From the NCBI RefSeq assembly GCF_030272615.1, contig NC_081410.1, forward strand, positions 184,933,619 through 184,997,618: a stretch of 64,000 nucleotides of DNA. The letters are read 5' to 3'. Below are positions 1 to 10,898 of the stretch, piece after piece (the stretch's first letter is position 1; each line of letters begins with the position of its first letter). The notes beneath the pieces are model-generated. The model did not search any database. It was not told the DNA's origin and saw only the letters and a program-made list of their open reading frames with translations. The stretch is from Cryptomeria japonica (Eukaryota; Streptophyta; Pinopsida; Cupressales; Cupressaceae). Made by a program: the position numbers and the translations under genes.

Positions 1-17
1 GTTGGGAATGGCTGAAT

Positions 18-287
18 TTGCAGCTTCAAAATTTTATGGCATATAACCGATCATTCAAAGACTTCATTTCAGCATGGTCGATGGCGGGTAAACATTCGAA
101 GTGGGGAAGTTTATGGATCACTAGCCCATCAATGGTTGTTTGGCACGTGTGGAAGGAGAGGAACGAGAGGATTTTCAGGGAGGAAGAGATGGACACCAAT
201 ATCCAGATCAACAAAATTCAAGTGGCTATAGAAGAATCAATTAACGACAAGATCTTTGGTAGCAAATTCATATTTTACTCCAAATAG
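18..287 (+). pseudogene. LINE reverse transcriptase C-terminal region
   Basis: The 89-codon stretch contains the motif VVWHVWKERNERIF, typical of the region between the zf-RVT zinc-binding domain and RNase H in plant non-LTR retrotransposon proteins. The catalytic RT domain would lie upstream, outside the window. It ends in a TAG stop at 285-287 and the following RNase H is in another frame, so this is a decayed fragment. I infer its role (RT-endonuclease polyprotein of a LINE) from that motif and from the adjacent RNase H. Confidence 0.65.
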
Positions 288-373
288 GATAAGGAGATGG
301 AATTAATCTGGAAATTTAAACAATGCAATAGTCATTCTCAAGGAGAAAAATCAATCGATAGAAGCAAGGTTAA

Positions 374-883
374 GTGGAAGCCCCACCTAGCGGTTGGAAT
401 AAACTAAATTTTGACGGTGCCGGCAAGGGTAACCCAGGTGCTTCTGGATTCAAAGCGGTTGTTAGAGATGAGAAAGGCATACTTCTGGGGGTAGTATGTG
501 GCCATGTGGGGATAGTCTCTAATAACATAGCGGAGATCACAACCTTAGAGGAAGGACTAAAATGGACCATAGCAAATGGCATCCAAAAGGTGGTGATTGA
601 AGGAGACTCCAAAGTCATTTTAAATGAGATTATCAATAAGCGATTTACAAATTGGCATCTCAACAACTGGATCCCTCGAATGTTCAGGCACTTGCAAAAG
701 CTCACGGACTACCAAATTCAGCACACATACCATGAAGGCAACCAAGTGGCGGACCTACTAGCTAATCATGGGGTAGCTAATTCTCTACCAGTAGTCATAT
801 CGCCTGCAAATGTAGGGAACGAAGATATCCAACAAAGATTGCTTAAGGATAGTGCCCACATTCCTAGGTCTAGAATAGGATGA
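374..883 (+). CDS. LINE-encoded RNase H domain (RVT_3 type)
   Basis: About 169 codons match the plant LINE-type RNase H fold. Visible acidic catalytic positions are D14 in LNFDGAGKGNPG, E54 in NIAEITTLEEGL, D78 in EGDSKVI and D127 in NQVADLLANHG, preceded by a conserved H120. The enzyme would remove RNA from the RNA-DNA hybrid during target-primed reverse transcription. The nominal start is a GTG; the real reading comes from the upstream RT frame, where a 1-nt shift near 370 separates them. All four active-site acids are preserved although the upstream part is broken. Confidence 0.8.
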   Translation: MEAPPSGWNKLNFDGAGKGNPGASGFKAVVRDEKGILLGVVCGHVGIVSNNIAEITTLEEGLKWTIANGIQKVVIEGDSKVILNEIINKRFTNWHLNNWIPRMFRHLQKLTDYQIQHTYHEGNQVADLLANHGVANSLPVVISPANVGNEDIQQRLLKDSAHIPRSRIG

Positions 884-1089
884 ATCAATGGCCAATTTTA
901 GTTCTCGGGATAGGAGGGGCATGCCTTATCCTTTTGTCACATGGGCAGATAGCCATATATGGCTTCATTCTTCTAGTTTCAAATCCCGTGAGGTAGAATC
1001 TAGAAGGGATTAGGAGCGGGTTTCCAGTAGAGTCGGGCCTATTTATATCCTAGAGAGGAAATCGCCGAGTGTGGATTCCCGATTTAGCA

Positions 1090-1665
1090 ATGGTGCATAG
1101 ATTTGGGCTTAGTTGCCTCTGCCGTGAGGACACACTAGAAACCCAGTGCAAATGCCTATTTGATATAGACATTGAGGGGCGAAGAGCTATTCAGGGAGTT
1201 CTTGACGATGATTTCAGTGAAGATAGGCATTGGTGTGACAGATATGTGTATGAGATCATTTTGTCTCTGTTGGTCAACATCCTCCCATCGAAGGAAGCTT
1301 GTGTGGAGAAACTGGTAGGCTTTGTACGGGAAGAGGATGTGGAAGTGGTGGCGGGAGCGGTGCTCAAAGTGGATGAGGAGTGGGTCAGCATACTTGGACC
1401 TTACTTCAACCTAACAACTATTCTCTCGGATGCTGAGTGTTCAGGCCCAGAAGACGAAATCCGTTTAGCAGTCGAAGCTCTCAGAATGAGGAAAGCTGAA
1501 TTTATGGTAGAAGCATGGGAGGTTTATAGGGTTGGAGTAAGGAACGTAGACCTGGGGCCGTTCAGAAGGATGATGTTGCAGGAGTTTGGGTGGCTGTCAG
1601 AAGGTAGTCTCGACAAGGTGGTGACCATAGGTTTGCGGACGACCACCATACTTAGGCTCATGTAG
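1090..1665 (+). CDS. hypothetical ORF in the LINE 3' region
   Basis: An uninterrupted ORF of about 191 codons runs from the ATG at 1090 to a TAG at 1663, between the RNase H stop and the AATAAA/poly(A) end. I recognise no family. The product is acidic with two Cys (CLCRE) near the start, a leucine-rich middle, and REEDVEVVAGAV and EIRLAVEALRMRKAEF segments that look helical. An open frame this long in the 3' UTR of an otherwise frameshifted LINE is unexpected. It may be an extra LINE ORF, a transduced host exon, or chance in G-rich sequence. Confidence 0.35.
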   Translation: MVHRFGLSCLCREDTLETQCKCLFDIDIEGRRAIQGVLDDDFSEDRHWCDRYVYEIILSLLVNILPSKEACVEKLVGFVREEDVEVVAGAVLKVDEEWVSILGPYFNLTTILSDAECSGPEDEIRLAVEALRMRKAEFMVEAWEVYRVGVRNVDLGPFRRMMLQEFGWLSEGSLDKVVTIGLRTTTILRLM

Positions 1666-1802
1666 CCTAAGAATATATATCTGTTTTTAGTATCTTAGTT
1701 TAGTATGTTTTGTGAATAATGATATGTAAGCACATTTTCAAATAAATATAGGGCGTTATCCCCATCTTAATAGCACTTGCTGATTAAAAAAAAAAAAACA
1801 CT

Positions 1803-2094
1803 ACACATAAAAAAATAAATCATTGTACTCATGCAAAGACATAGACACATACACCTACACCCACACCGAGACTCACATACACATACATACAAATACACAT
1901 ACACATGCATACATAAATGTACATATGTGTGCATGTGTATGTGTGGGTATGTATGTGTGTATGCATGTACATGAATATCTATTTATGTGTGTATATGTAT
2001 GTGTATATACGTATGCATGCATATGTATGTGTATGTGTGTATGGGTGTATGTGGGTGTATGTGTGTATACATAGACACATACATACACATACAC

Positions 2095-2125
<31 letters not shown>

Positions 2126-2757
2126 CACATACACACATAAACATACATACATACACACATACACACATGCATAGATACATACATACATACATACATACAT
2201 ACATACATACATACATCAACATGCATATATACAAACATACATACATTCATACACACATGTACATACACATGCATACATACACATGTGCATACACTTACAT
2301 ATATCATACATACATACACACATAAACATATAAACACACATACATATACATATACACATACATACATACATACACACACACATACACATACACATGCATG
2401 CATGCATACACATACACACATGTGTGCACATGCACACATGCATACACAGATATGTACACACATACATGCATGCATGCATACACATACACACATACATGCA
2501 CATGTACACACGCATACACACATAAATACACGTGTACAATATGTGTGTACATATGCATGTATGTGTGTGTACATATGCATGCATGTGTGTATGTGTATGC
2601 ATGCATGCATACATGTGTATGTGTATGTGTGTGTACATGTATAAGCATATACATATGTGTGTTTATATGTGCATGTGTGTATGTATGTATGTAGGTACAA
2701 TATGTGTGTGTATGTACATGTATGTGTATATGTGTATGTGTATGTGTATATCCATGT
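1803..2757. repeat. compound (CA/CATA)n - (TG/TATG)n microsatellite
   Basis: A tract of almost 1 kb of CA, CACATA and CATA units. Polarity alternates: CA-rich on the plus strand at about 1840-1915, TG-rich at 1917-2065, CA-rich at 2066-2530, TG-rich at 2531-2757. Neighbouring blocks are therefore complementary and could fold into long imperfect hairpins. The many open frames here encode only His/Thr/Tyr/Ile or Cys/Val/Met/Tyr strings and are artefacts. Confidence 0.95.
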
Positions 2758-3480
2758 ATTTAATTTTAATATTTCTTTAAAGTAATTTGTATCAAATGTT
2801 TCAATTACTTCGAATTGTACTTTAAATTACAATTCTATATCATTTTGAAATATGTTTGAATTAGTTTAAATTAGTTTTCAAAATTAATTTGAATTGTTTA
2901 AAATAGTTTTGAATAATTATTTTTAAAATTCTTTGCTTTTATAATTATGTACATACAGATATTTTCCACATGGTCGTTCAGGCATCAGATGGTAGTGTTC
3001 ATTGTGAGGGCACTGACCAAACATCTAGACAGTTTGGTCGAATGCCTTCTAGTGATAGTGAGGTCAGGGCTTGACTTTTTTCCGAAACCAGTTAGGCTCT
3101 TCAGTATGCAGTAGACCATCTTGCATCCACATTAGATTCTACCACTATCTGACCTAATAAGGAAAGGGCAGAGACTATTAGGGATGAGTTGCTACATATG
3201 ATTGACACTATTCGGACATATAATCCTTATGATGATATGTCTGTCAATTCTTTCTATATCTCCCTTTCTCATAGTGTCACTGACATGGTGAAATGGGAAA
3301 CCGTGAGAAGGGATGTATCTTCTACACATGTCCATACTATGTTTCCCCATTATTAGGGTCCGAGACAACATAATCTTAGAGGATATCTAGTTACCAGATG
3401 CACTAATCTAATTGTGGCACTATTCATATATCCTGGATGGTTGGTAGCTCATCATATGTGGCCATAGAAGGATGAGTTGT
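2758..3480. other. unassigned decayed DNA
   Basis: 2758-2950 is AT-rich with repeated TTTGAATTAGTTTAAATTAG-like units. 2960-3480 has more balanced composition and short open stretches on the plus strand broken by stops, suggesting an old coding sequence. I do not recognise the product. The TRIM element at 3481 interrupts it and the same type of sequence resumes at 3825. Confidence 0.4.
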
Positions 3481-3618
3481 TGTTGTCAGTGGGTCAGTAT
3501 CCTTCGTGGGGATTCGCAACATGGTTTAATAGCCTCATGTGGATTCTATAAGTCTGGTGGTTATATCGGGCATTGACAAGTTGATCTTTTGGTGCAACGA
3601 CAACCCTAGCTTGTAACA
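3481..3618 (+). repeat. TRIM 5' LTR
   Basis: 138 bp, TG...CA termini. It pairs base for base in length with 3687-3824, with scattered substitutions and no indel seen by eye. Confidence 0.88.
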
Positions 3619-3686
3619 AGTGGTATCAAAGCTTGGTCACAAGTTTGAATCACGTAGGCCGTAGCGAGTGATGATGGGAGGGGGAT

Positions 3687-3824
3687 TGTTGGCAGTGGGC
3701 CAATGTCCCTCATGGGGATTTGCGACATGGTTTAACAGCCTCCTATGGATTCTATAAGTCTAGTGGTTGTATTGGGCATTGGCAGGTCAATTTTTTGGTG
3801 CAATGACAATCCTAGCTTGTAACA
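3687..3824 (+). repeat. TRIM 3' LTR
   Basis: 138 bp, TG...CA termini, immediately after the purine-rich stretch ending at 3685. Its inner part (CATGGTTTAACAGCC, ATTCTATAAGTCTAGTGG) recurs in reverse orientation at about 14280-14345. Confidence 0.88.
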
Positions 3825-4403
3825 GTTGCCACTTTATTTCTGCAAACAATTATTTGCAGAGTCTCATATGGGCTTCGATGTTGATTATACATCTATACCA
3901 GCGAATGCTAGGCAGGGGAGAGGGAGGCTTAGCGATAAATTTATATGACCTGATGCACCAGTGTTTGTTAATAAACGCGCATTAGTTGGTCTAAACCTTT
4001 TGGTTCTACCAAAACGTTTGGAGTTATCACATGCAGTAGCTGATGATGCTAGATGATATATCTACTCTAGCATTACACAAATTTCCACTCAGGTCAACCA
4101 GATGACATCTGATCGTGTTGGGAGATATGTGTTGTGATCGTAGGGTGCCATTAGATAGGCTACAAATGTGACATCTAGCAGTGGCACTGATCTTTATGCT
4201 CATGTGGACATACCATCTCCACTTGATGATTCAAAGTTGATAGAGGTTGATCCTTTGTAGCAGATGAGTGCATTGGTGTTTAGTGATTTATTGGATTTGT
4301 GTATAGTTATTTCTTTGATTCTTAGGATCCCACTTGAGGATGTATTGACATGGGTGAGACAACATGTACACGGAGGTGGATCTAGGAGCCATGGTGGTAG
4401 AGT
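3825..4403. other. unassigned decayed DNA after the TRIM
   Basis: Continuation of the sequence interrupted by the TRIM. Short plus-strand open stretches are broken by stops. The open frame from about 4264 enters a proline-rich tail that overlaps the duplicated segment, where it runs antisense to the helix-turn-helix ORF. No family recognised. Confidence 0.35.
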
Positions 4404-4773
4404 ATCTCAGGGTGATATGGGGAGAGAGGAGGGAATTCTGGTGCATCCTACAACCTGTCCACCACATACATCAGTTGATCCCACACCCCCTCCTCAAGCT
4501 ACACCAGGCGATCCGACCCCTGAGCCACCACGACCTACACCATTGTCGCCTATTACTTTTACACCTCCTGCTCGAGATTACATAATTTTTTTCGATTCAA
4601 CTCTTGACTTTGTCTGATATTTTTCATATTCAAATCTCTTCCATATAACTTACATTAAAAGATTATTTTTCTCAATTTGTACAAATTTCTTCAAATATCC
4701 ACAGTCAGCGCATGTATTTTTTATACATTGTATATTGTACTCATCTAAACCTTCTAATTTGTCACATAAAATA
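4404..4773. repeat. 370-bp flanking duplication, left copy
   Basis: This segment recurs at 12400-12769 with the same length and about 18 hand-counted differences (roughly 95% identity). The two copies directly bracket Copia element A in the same orientation. On the minus strand the part near 4650-4773 encodes the Cys-rich C-terminal end of the ORF described at 12650-13647. Confidence 0.88.
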
Positions 4774-6269
4774 TGATAGTTCTGATACTTAATGTAAGTA
4801 CAAATCCAATAGCTAACAAGATGAGAGGGGGGGGGGTGAATCATACAAACTTAATCTTCCATAAAAACAACAGATTCAACCTCGATAACATATACTTCAG
4901 TAATACAACCAAAACTGCTAAACATGCAAACTCATAAGCATATAAACATCATAACACTCATAACACCAGATTTAATGTGGAAACCCAAATAGGGAAAAAC
5001 CACTATGGGATTTCGGACCCACTAAGAAATATACTCTTCTAGAGTATGCTTGGTTAAAAGCAAATCCTGTTAAAGATTACAAACACATTGCTAGATGTGA
5101 CCCGATTAAGGGATTTCCCTCATATCTGTTAGGATCTTCACCTTGTTAGAAGTGACCTTGTTAAAGGATTTCAAATGCTCAATCAGAATGTCACCTTGCT
5201 AGAGGGTTTTACAAATAAGACTGTTAAGTCCACTCTGTTAAGAGATTTTCTGTCACTTCACAAAATAACAGTAATAAAAATCTATTTGCAACTTCACATC
5301 TAAAATGCTAAAGAGGATTCTTATTTGCTCAATACAATCTAGGACTCATCTTGTCCATTTGTTGGGCTCTATACTCTATTAATCAAACAGGTCTTCAAGC
5401 TTCTATGCTCGGTAATCACTATGTAGCATCCCTGTGCATACACTTGCCCGCATTCATTGTTTATCAACAGTTCCTTATTTATAAACAATTGCTAATCGCT
5501 TAATCTCTTTGATCACATATCCCATGATCAATCATAGCCATCAGATCTTCAAAACTTGACCAGGTTCAATGTATCCTTCGATCTGAAAACGTTTTACCCT
5601 GCCTTGGAACTTGGATACATTTCTTGGAACTTGTGCTAGGGTAATGTAGTTCAATCTACGCTGTAGATCCTTCTTGTCGATTTTCCTTTGCCATAGATCC
5701 TTAACAAACTTCATGCACGACATACCAATCATTTAATCAGTTCCAGCTCATCAGCTTCCTTCATTAAATAACGCTTATATTCATTCAATGCATTCTGTTA
5801 TTACTCAGTTGCAACTCGGTAAATACTAAACTTCACTCGGTAGACATTCTACCTTCATTAATCGATAGTGATAACCTTAGGGTTTACCGACTAGGTTCTT
5901 TTCTCAGTAACATAGTATAGTATTAAGCTTACAATCAACAATATATGTAGGATATCAAAACAATCTAAACATCATGATCTCATCATTGTATAACTCGGTA
6001 ATAGTTTCCCATTGAATAACTTATTTCTCCCCTTATTCATCACATTCTTTCTGTGTCTTTTACCGACATCTTTATACTCACCAAATCATACTTCTTAAGA
6101 TATGGCAACATCATATTGAATTCGAAAATCAATTTCTTGACATCAATGACAAAATAATAATATTAAGACAGTAAACATCCTTAATCAGTTATATCCATAA
6201 TCATCAACAACCTTCTCAATATCCTTATAGAAATGCCAACAATCTCCCTTGTCTGTTATAATGCCAACA
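4774..6269 (-). repeat. element A 3' LTR
   Basis: On the minus strand it starts TGTTGGCATT and ends AACTATCA. It is preceded by the purine tract AAAGGGGGAGAT. It contains a GAGGGGGGGGGG-TGAATCA box and a GGGAAAAACCA box (plus-strand reading) shared with the other Copia LTRs of the window. Confidence 0.92.
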
Positions 6270-6450
6270 ATCTCCCCCTTTGACATTGATGGCAAAACCA
6301 ATTGTTTTGACCTAATGGATTCAGATTCAGATTGCTGAAATGCTAAAATACTCTCCCCCTGTCATCAGTCTTCTCCCCCATACATTAGTCTTCTCCCCTT
6401 TTCTTCAGTCTTCTCCCCCTTTGACAACAATGCCAAAAAGTAAAAAACTA
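6270..6450 (-). promoter_or_regulatory. cluster of polypurine-tract-like boxes (element A)
   Basis: Plus strand shows CTCCCCCT-type boxes at about 6270, 6352, 6371, 6389 and 6409; on the element's own strand these are AGGGGGAG purine tracts. The one at 6270 touches the LTR and is the likely plus-strand primer. The others repeat the same signal over 150 bp between the RNase H stop and the LTR. Confidence 0.6.
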
Positions 6451-6652
6451 AAACATAATTTCTTCCTATATGAAGTGATTTCCTGTTATTATGTGTCAAA
6501 TTAGTCTTGGTCAGAGCATTTTGTCTTTAATTCTTGTTCCCTGTTATTGTTTCCTGCACACCTTTAGAAAACATCCTAAAGTGTGTAAATCAGCGTCAAC
6601 TCCTAAAAGATATTCTGTAGTGTCATCGAATTGATGCTTTCACCGAACTCGG

Positions 6653-7126
6653 TCAGTGAATGGAAGATAGGGGTAGGACCCCTAACTTACTTCTGAGATA
6701 CTCAAAAGTGTCCCTTGGCAGCGGCTTGGTGAAGATATTTGCTATTTGTTCCTTTGTGCTAACATACTCCAACACCACTTTCTTCTCTCGAGCTTCTTCT
6801 CTAAGATAATGATATTTGATAGAGATGTACTTTGTCTTAGAGTCCATAACAGGATTCTTTGAAATGCTAATGGCACTAGTATTGTCACAGAATATAGTTA
6901 CTGGCTCGGTAACTTTCTCATTTATACCTTCCAACAGTTGTTTGATCCATGCTATATTAGTACAATTCAATGCTGGAGCAACATATTCAGCTTCTGCTAT
7001 TGACTGTGAAACACATCCTTGTTTCTTGTTGAGCCAACTCACTAGTCTTTCTCCTAAAAAGAAAGCTCCTCCACTTGTGCTTTTTCTATCATCAATGTTG
7101 CCTACCCAATCAACATCAGTATAAAA
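6653..7126 (-). pseudogene. element A RNase H
   Basis: Frame continues from RT: TDVDWVGN, KSTSGGAFFLG, SWLNKKQGCVSQSIAEAEYV, IFCDNTSAI, the KTKYISIKYHYLRE block and IANIFTKPLPRDTFEYLR, all diagnostic of Copia RNase H at the polyprotein C-terminus. The D/E/D catalytic acids (D in TDVDW, E in AEAEYV, D in FCDN) remain. The protein ends at a stop just below 6653, followed by the purine-tract cluster and 3' LTR. Confidence 0.9.
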
Positions 7127-7129
7127 TTT

Positions 7130-8479
7130 TCAATCAAAAACATTTCCTTTCTGATATACTAAGCCATAATCCTCAGTGCCTTTCAAGTATCTGAAAATTC
7201 TCTTGATTGCTATCATGTGTGTTTTCTTGGGATCTGCAGAGAATCTTGCAACTATACCTACTGCATGTGCTATGTCTGGCCTGCTATGAACAACATATTG
7301 TAGCTTTCCAATCATGGATTGGTAAAGTGTCTCATCAACAGATGCAGATTCATCATTCTTTGATAATTTACAGTTGGTAGTCATAGGAGTACTTACTGGT
7401 TTTGAATCCTCCATTCCAAATTTCTTCAAGATTTCCTTTATGTACTTAGATTGAGTAATGAAAATCTCATTTTTCATTTGCAGTATTTGTAAACCTATAA
7501 AATACTTTATCTCACCGATTAATGACATCTCAAATTCTTTGCTCATTTCATTTCCAAAGTTCTTGCATAAAGAGTCATTTCCACAAAAGATAATATCATC
7601 AACAAATATGGCTGAGATCAGTATTCCATTTTCATCATTCTTCATGTACATATTGCTATTTTCACTTGTCCTTATAAAACCAATCTTGATTAAATAAGAG
7701 TGCAATCTTGCATACCATGCTTGAGGTGCTTGTTTCAAACCATATAAAGCTTTGTTCAATTTACATACCTGATCTTTATTCTTGTCTTCAACAAATCCTT
7801 TAGGTTGTTCAATAAAAACTTCTTCTAATATACCATTCAGAAATGCAGATTTGGCATCCATTTGATATACCTTGAAATTTTTGTAAGCAACATATGCCAA
7901 CAATGTTCTTACTCCTTCAAGTCTTGCCACAGGTGCAAAAGTCTCACCATAATCAATTCCCTCTTCTTGAGCATAACCTTTGCAAACTAGTCTTGCTTTA
8001 TTTCGAATGACCTCACCTCTTTCATTCAACTTGTTTCTGAAAATCCACTTTGTACCGATTACATTTTTGTCCTTTGGTCTTGGGATTAGTGTCCATGTGT
8101 CATTCTTCTTGATTTGATCAATCTCTTCTGTCATAGCATTTATCCAATCTTCACTGTTAAATGCCTTTTTCACTATCCTCGGTTCAAATTCAGATATCAG
8201 ACATGTGTTCTGTCTCAGTTTGTTCCTTGTCATCACTGGATCATCTTTATCTCCTATAATCTGACTTGATGCATGATGTCTTCTGACATACTTGGCTAAT
8301 ACAGGCTCAGTAGGCTCTGTATGATCTTCTTCATCACTCAGTAACTGGATATTCTCTTCATTTTCTTCAACAGTTCTCTCGGTAAGACTTGTCGGTTGAA
8401 CATAGACAAATTCATCATAATCTTCTGGTTCTTTGGAATTTCCTTCATCATTTCTTTCTGCAAATTCATCAATTTTCAC
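7130..8479 (-). pseudogene. element A reverse transcriptase (RVT_2)
   Basis: 450 codons are uninterrupted. Visible Copia RT blocks are [79 protein letters not shown], the catalytic IFVDDIIF and FIGLQI, then a late [16 protein letters not shown] segment. It copies the element RNA into cDNA. Of the pol domains this one is the best preserved. A TGA at 7127-7129 separates it from the RNase H part in the same frame. Confidence 0.93.
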
Positions 8480-8587
8480 ATTTGCACTTTCTACTATTTT
8501 GTTAGATGATTTGATCAGACATTTAAATACTTTACTTCTAGAGGAATAACCTAGAAATGTTCCTTCTTCACTTTTCTGATCAAACTT

Positions 8588-9316
8588 TCAATTTCTATCA
8601 TCTTTGTGTACATAGCATCTACTTCCAAAGATTTTGAAGTAACTTACATTAGGTTTCTTGTCATACCAGATTTCATATGGTGTCTTCAAAGTTCCTTTCT
8701 TCAGTTGTACTTGGTTCAAGTTGTAAACTGTTGTGCTTATTGCTTCTCTCCAAAATGTTTGTGGCACTTTCTTTTCAATCATCGGGGTTCTGGCACAATC
8801 CACAATAGATCTGTTTCTTCTCTCAGCTATCCCATTTTTCTGTGGAGTTCTCGGTGCAGAGACTTATCTTTTAATACCATGATCATTGCAGAATAAGTTG
8901 AAGTCATCAGATGTGAACTCTCCTCCTTTGTCTGATCTAAGACATTTCAGTTGTCTTCCTATTTCATTTTCAACTCTTGCCTTGTACCATTTAAACATTT
9001 GAAAAGCTTTTGATTTTTCTTTTAAAAACATTACTGACATCATCCTTGAATAATCATCCACAAATAATATGAAATATTTATCACCATAATAACTTTGAAC
9101 TTTCATAGGACCACAAAGATCAGTGTGCACAAGATCTAAAATTCCCTTAGAAGTGTAGGACTTACTTGTAAAGCTTGATCTTGTCATCTTACCCATCTGG
9201 CATCCTTGACACATAGCATTCTCAGGTTTTTCAAGACTCGGTAGACCTCTTACTCGGTGGTTCTTGCTTATTTTGATCAGATTATCAAAATTTACATGAC
9301 AAACCCTTTTATGCCA
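8588..9316 (-). pseudogene. element A integrase
   Basis: Same frame as gag. The zinc-binding N-terminus contains CQGCQMGKMTR. The core shows HTDLCGPMKV (first Asp), RSDKGGEF (second Asp) and, after a stop at 8861, the APRTPQKNGIAERRN block with the catalytic Glu. FWREAISTTVYNLNQ and SYFKIFGSRCYVH follow, as in the Copia rve-core C-terminal end. The enzyme would insert the cDNA. The stops at 9317, 8861 and 8585 are single-base changes (Gln or Trp codons in relatives, as far as I can judge). The frame runs directly into RT. Confidence 0.88.
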
Positions 9317-9319
9317 TAA

Positions 9320-10729
9320 CTAGGTATCATCTATCTTTGCATAAAGACACTTGTTCTGAGTTGAGTCAAGATGAAATGTGTTACCTTTTGTTTGTGTCCC
9401 GGTAGCAGCTAACTTTCCATGCTTGTCATGATCTTTGACAATTCCTTTCTGAAATTCTATTCGGTATCCTGTGTTGTTTAGCTGTGCTACACTCAACAAA
9501 TTGTATTTCAAACCTTCAACCCAATAAACATCATTGCATTTTGCATTGTCAAGAAGTGTTATGGATACTTTACCTTTTACCAGACATGGTGTGTCATTAC
9601 CAAATCTTACATAACCTCTATCACAATCTTCTAACATAACAAACTTGTGTTTATCACCTGTCATGTGATGTGAGCATCCACTATCTATGATCCAAGAATC
9701 ATTAGCATTTATGTGAGATATTAGGGCTTTTTCTTCATACCTTTCTTCGTCTGATCCATCTTTGATAGCCACATAAACTACTTCCTCTGTATCAGTTTCA
9801 TCTGATTTATTATCATTTGATTCCTCATCGGCTATTAGGCATGACTTTCTATCTCTTCTTCTAAAGTCTTGGTGTCCTCTGTAATGATTATTTTTCTGTC
9901 TGTCATCTCGGTAATCTCTCTTTTCAGTAAAATCTTTGTCAGGAGAGTTAGAAGCCATATGTCCTATCTTATCACAATTGAAACATTTCAAAGGTAGTTT
10001 TCCTTTATAATTACCTTTGCCTCTCAGTAACCTTCTGGCTAATAGTGCTTCAAACTCTTCTTGCTTTCTGATTTCCTCATACAGTTTGTGTACTTCTTCC
10101 ATGTTCTTACGAAATCTTTCACTTGCTCCACTGTGATCTCCTTCAGAGTACTTACTCATTCTATCATTGTAATCATTAGATTCACCAAGATGAAAAGAAC
10201 TAAATGCAGATTCAACTTTATTTACCGAAGACCCACTGTTATCAAAATTACTTAACTCAAATGCATGTAGCTTACCAATAGTAGCATCCAAAGAAAATGG
10301 CATATTGGGTACAGACCTCAATTCATTGATTGTAGAGACTCAGATTGCATAAGCTGGTAGAAGGGTTCTTAACAACTTACTTGTTATATCCTTTTTTTCA
10401 ATAGTTCCACCCGCTCCTTTGATTTGATTGGCAATCTCCTTTAGTCTTGTACTGTATTGGGTTTTGTTCTCACCTTCATTCATCCTCATATATTCAAGTT
10501 GTCCTCTTAGACTATCCACTTTTGCTCTTTGAACATGTTCATCACCACCATACACAGATATGAGCTTGTCCCACATTGCCTTTGCATCATTGCAACCTTC
10601 TAGATCATTAAACTCTGAGTCAGTCAATGTAGATGTTATTTCAATCATTGCTTGGATATGTTCTTTCTTTGCCTTTATCTCTTCCATTGTCAATGGATAG
10701 GTGCTCGGTGTAATGAAATCATTCTCCAA
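9320..10729 (-). pseudogene. element A gag and protease
   Basis: The N-terminal part (10729-10340) is a UBN2-type Copia gag: PLTMEEIKAKKEHIQAMIE, then MWDKLISVYGGDEHVQRAKVD and a LLRTLLPAY motif. After a TGA at 10337-10339 the same frame continues with a zinc knuckle CFNCDKIGHMASNS, whose last Cys is changed to Ser. Next is the aspartic protease motif WIIDSGCSHHMTGD, then an LLSVAQL segment. Gag forms the particle and the protease cuts the polyprotein. Upstream of 10729 the first gag codons are degenerate (a KLHLSE motif is visible). One stop plus the damaged knuckle make it non-functional. Confidence 0.88.
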
Positions 10730-10879
10730 ATAATATACAACATATTATCCAACTTCTGATAGGTGCAACTTCATCCTTTTCTGCCAGGTAAAGAAACTTG
10801 ACTTGTTTAGCTTCGGTGCATCCCTCTTGTACATCTTTGGATCTTTGCTTCAAGTACCTTTAAACTTTTTTTCTGGAGT

Positions 10880-10898
10880 CCAAAGCTCTGATATCAAT
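10880..10898 (-). other. element A primer-binding site
   Basis: Minus strand reads ATTGATATCAGAGCTTTGG directly after the LTR end, one mismatch from the initiator-tRNA-Met site TGGTATCAGAGC. Confidence 0.8.

Larger units (their letters stand above)
1..1798 (+). mobile_element. 3' part of an L1-type LINE retrotransposon
   Basis: The 5' end lies outside the window. In order the fragment holds the tail of a reverse transcriptase protein (18-287), an RNase H domain (374-883), an ORF of unknown function (1090-1665), an AATAAA signal at 1741 and a run of 13 A at 1786-1798. RT tail, then RNase H, then poly(A) is the layout of plant L1-type LINEs with a 3' RNase H. There are frame changes between the blocks, so the copy is dead. 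The tail directly abuts a (CA)n microsatellite, so a target-site duplication cannot be recognised. Confidence 0.8.
3481..3824 (+). mobile_element. minimal TRIM/SMART LTR element
   Basis: Two direct repeats of exactly 138 bp (3481-3618 and 3687-3824), both starting TGTTG and ending TTGTAACA, flank only 68 bp. That 68 bp holds a primer-binding site (TGGTATCAAAGC at 3621-3632, one mismatch from the plant initiator-tRNA-Met site) and a purine tract (GGGAGGGGGA, 3676-3685) directly before the 3' LTR. Flanks are GTTGT (3476-3480) and GTTGC (3825-3829), a 4/5 target-site duplication. It encodes nothing and would need enzymes supplied in trans. A diverged relative lies at 14252-14540. Confidence 0.88.

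Noticed and set aside
1823-2780. Numerous ORFs up to 275 codons on both strands
   Set aside because: All translate the (CA/CATA)n repeat into His/Thr/Tyr or Cys/Val/Met strings; no coding signal. The same holds for 14462-14881, 33314-34140 and 40150-41563.
4264-4617. Proline-rich plus-strand ORF of 117 codons
   Set aside because: Overlaps the antisense Cys-rich frame and the duplication; the right copy (12359-12613) keeps only part of it. No recognisable domain.
5541-5732. 63-codon minus ORF, repeated at 11667-11858
   Set aside because: Lies in the LTRs of element A; duplicated because the LTRs are duplicated. No typical protein features.
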